Source: Candidatus Cloacimonadota bacterium (lineage in GTDB: Bacteria; Hydrothermota; E44-bin80). Taken from it: a stretch of 7,185 nucleotides of DNA. Under the pieces are notes generated by a model, which had not been told where the DNA came from, made no database searches, and worked only from the letters and a program-made list of their open reading frames with translations. The stretch spans positions 1 to 7,185 of the forward strand of contig SOKM01000135.1 in assembly GCA_004375785.1 (NCBI GenBank), given 5' to 3'. Of the stretch, positions 5,899 through 7,185 are shown piece by piece (position 1 is the first letter of the stretch; every line of letters begins with the position of its first letter). The position numbers and the translations under genes were made by a program.

Positions 5899-7185
5899 AT
5901 GAGCCCACTATTAACAAGTATATTCCTGAATGTGGTTTTTCCTCTTCTCCTCGTTATCCTCCTTCTTTTTCTTAAAAGGTTTCTCAATAGATTCCTTCCC
6001 GTCTCAAGGTCAAAAATACTCTACTTTATTTTAACTTTTGCTGCTGGATTTTTTCTCTTCCTGTTATTAACAAAATCCCCAGTCCACACCAATATAAGAA
6101 GAACAGGGTATGCAGTTTTCACTTTTTTGCTCATAATCTTTATCATCAAATGTTTCAACGTATGGTTCAAGGAATCCTATTTACCACAACATAAAGGCAT
6201 CAATGTTCCATTCCTCCTTATTGACATTGTTAGATGGCTTATTATTGTAGTTTTCCTCTTTTTCATCTTGAGAATCTTCTTTAATATAAGCCTTACGGGA
6301 ATTTTTGCAACCTCTGCAGTAGCTACTGCTGTAATTGGTTTTGCACTTCAGGATATTTTGAAAAACTTTTTCGCAGGCATCACGCTCAATTTTGAAATAC
6401 CTTTCAAAAGAGGAGACTGGATAGAAATAGGCAAAAACAGTGGCGAGGTTATTAAAATGAGTTGGAGGGCAACAAAGATAAAAACCATAGAAGGAAACTA
6501 TATTATCATACCAAATGCAAATATATCTCAGGAAAACATTACCAACTATTCGGTGCCCCAAAAGACACTGGCACGTTATGTAAAAGTGGGTGTACACTAC
6601 CGATTCCCTCCAAAACTTGTAAAGGACATAATAAAGAAAGCTGTTTTTTCAACCGAAGGTGTGCTTAAAACGCCTGAACCGGTTACAAGGCTTATCAGGT
6701 TCAACGATTTCTCGATAGACTACCAGTGTAAATTCTGGCTCAAGGATTACCCTAACCTCTTTAATATAGAAGATGCGGTAATGTCAAAGATATGGTATTT
6801 CTTTAAAGAGAACTGCATTGAAATACCTTTTCCTATCCGCACCGTTTATACATATAAAGGAACCCAGGTAAAGCAAAAGGATACAGGTGAAATTGCTACT
6901 ATTCTAAGGGGCATTGAGATATTTTCTCCTCTTACGAAACAGGAGATTGCGAAACTTGCCGAAAAATTCATACTTGGCTACTTCGCAAAAGGGGAAAAAT
7001 TGATTAAAGAGGGAGAAGAAGGCAGAACATTTTTTATAATCAAGGAAGGAATGGTCTCCGTGAATGTTCTTGTTGGAGATAAAATGAAGAAGGTCAAAAT
7101 ACTGGAAAGGAGTAACTTCTTTGGAGAAATGTCCCTCTTAACAGGGGAAAAGAGAAACGCCACAGTTATCGCAGAGGAAGAGACG
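5899..7185 (+). CDS. MscS-type channel with C-terminal cyclic nucleotide-binding domain (bCNG-like), 3' end cut by the window
   Basis: An open frame of 429 codons with no stop before the window edge, so the protein is C-terminally incomplete. Hydrophobic segments lie at about 6-25, 39-58, 70-88 and 103-127, followed by an MscS-type pore helix (about 132-165, small residues FATSAVATAVIGFALQDI) and the MscS beta domain (about 165-220: PFKRGDWIEIG, GEVIKMSWRATKI, IIIPNANI, NITNYS). An alpha/beta domain follows to about 312. After a short linker, a cyclic nucleotide-binding domain begins near 333 (GIEIFSPLTKQEI) and reaches the phosphate-binding cassette FGEMSLLTGEKRNATV (408-423), with E410 and R419, the residues that normally hold the ribose and cyclic phosphate. 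The family is an inner-membrane channel, and MscS relatives of this design have been described as cyclic nucleotide-gated and poorly mechanosensitive. Ligand (cAMP or cGMP) is not predictable here. Start: ATG at 5899, 28 nt after ppdK; a GAAGGA sits directly against it, so spacing is poor and translation may be coupled to ppdK. Confidence 0.9.
   Translation, partial: MSPLLTSIFLNVVFPLLLVILLLFLKRFLNRFLPVSRSKILYFILTFAAGFFLFLLLTKSPVHTNIRRTGYAVFTFLLIIFIIKCFNVWFKESYLPQHKGINVPFLLIDIVRWLIIVVFLFFILRIFFNISLTGIFATSAVATAVIGFALQDILKNFFAGITLNFEIPFKRGDWIEIGKNSGEVIKMSWRATKIKTIEGNYIIIPNANISQENITNYSVPQKTLARYVKVGVHYRFPPKLVKDIIKKAVFSTEGVLKTPEPVTRLIRFNDFSIDYQCKFWLKDYPNLFNIEDAVMSKIWYFFKENCIEIPFPIRTVYTYKGTQVKQKDTGEIATILRGIEIFSPLTKQEIAKLAEKFILGYFAKGEKLIKEGEEGRTFFIIKEGMVSVNVLVGDKMKKVKILERSNFFGEMSLLTGEKRNATVIAEEET

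Noticed and set aside
6181..6597. A 138-codon minus-strand open frame
   Set aside because: It is antisense to the channel gene, whose plus-strand frame encodes recognisable MscS motifs over the same bases.

Overview
The window is bacterial, AT-rich, and holds four genes in two divergent pairs. I cannot name the species. It looks like an uncultivated bacterium that exports lipoproteins: a lipobox signal is present, promoters fit the sigma-70 pattern, one Shine-Dalgarno site is strong, and degenerate short tandem repeats fill the spaces between genes. Nothing points to a plasmid, phage, transposon or CRISPR array.

Left half, minus strand, in transcription order: a lipoprotein (about 2808 to 1564) with one bacterial Ig-like domain and a seven-bladed beta-propeller, then, after a 234-bp gap, L-lysine 6-aminotransferase (lat, 1329 to 10). 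The gap holds a short 7/8-bp tandem repeat tract and a diverged palindromic dispersed repeat that carries a 13-bp hairpin.

Centre (2809-3203): two good sigma-70-type promoters stand back to back, with inverted TTGACA -35 boxes only 11 bp apart. One fires right into ppdK. The other fires left into the lipoprotein gene. Between the left promoter and the lipoprotein start lie about 200 bp of degenerate tandem arrays that change between 8-bp and 7-bp periods, so the lipoprotein mRNA should carry a long purine-rich repeat leader.

Right half, plus strand: a complete pyruvate, phosphate dikinase (ppdK, 3204-5870), followed after 28 bp by a channel gene that is still open at the window edge (5899-7185). 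The channel has an MscS-type pore and beta domain fused to a cyclic nucleotide-binding domain, the architecture of the bacterial cyclic nucleotide-gated (bCNG) branch of the MscS superfamily.

The genes do not form one obvious pathway. PpdK interconverts pyruvate and PEP in the cytoplasm, Lat removes the epsilon-amino group of lysine, the channel is a likely second-messenger-gated membrane protein, and the lipoprotein is a surface or periplasmic protein of unknown partner. The most unusual features are the alternating 7/8-bp repeat leader, the related repeat that encodes part of the lipoprotein signal peptide, and the ppdK/bCNG gene pair.
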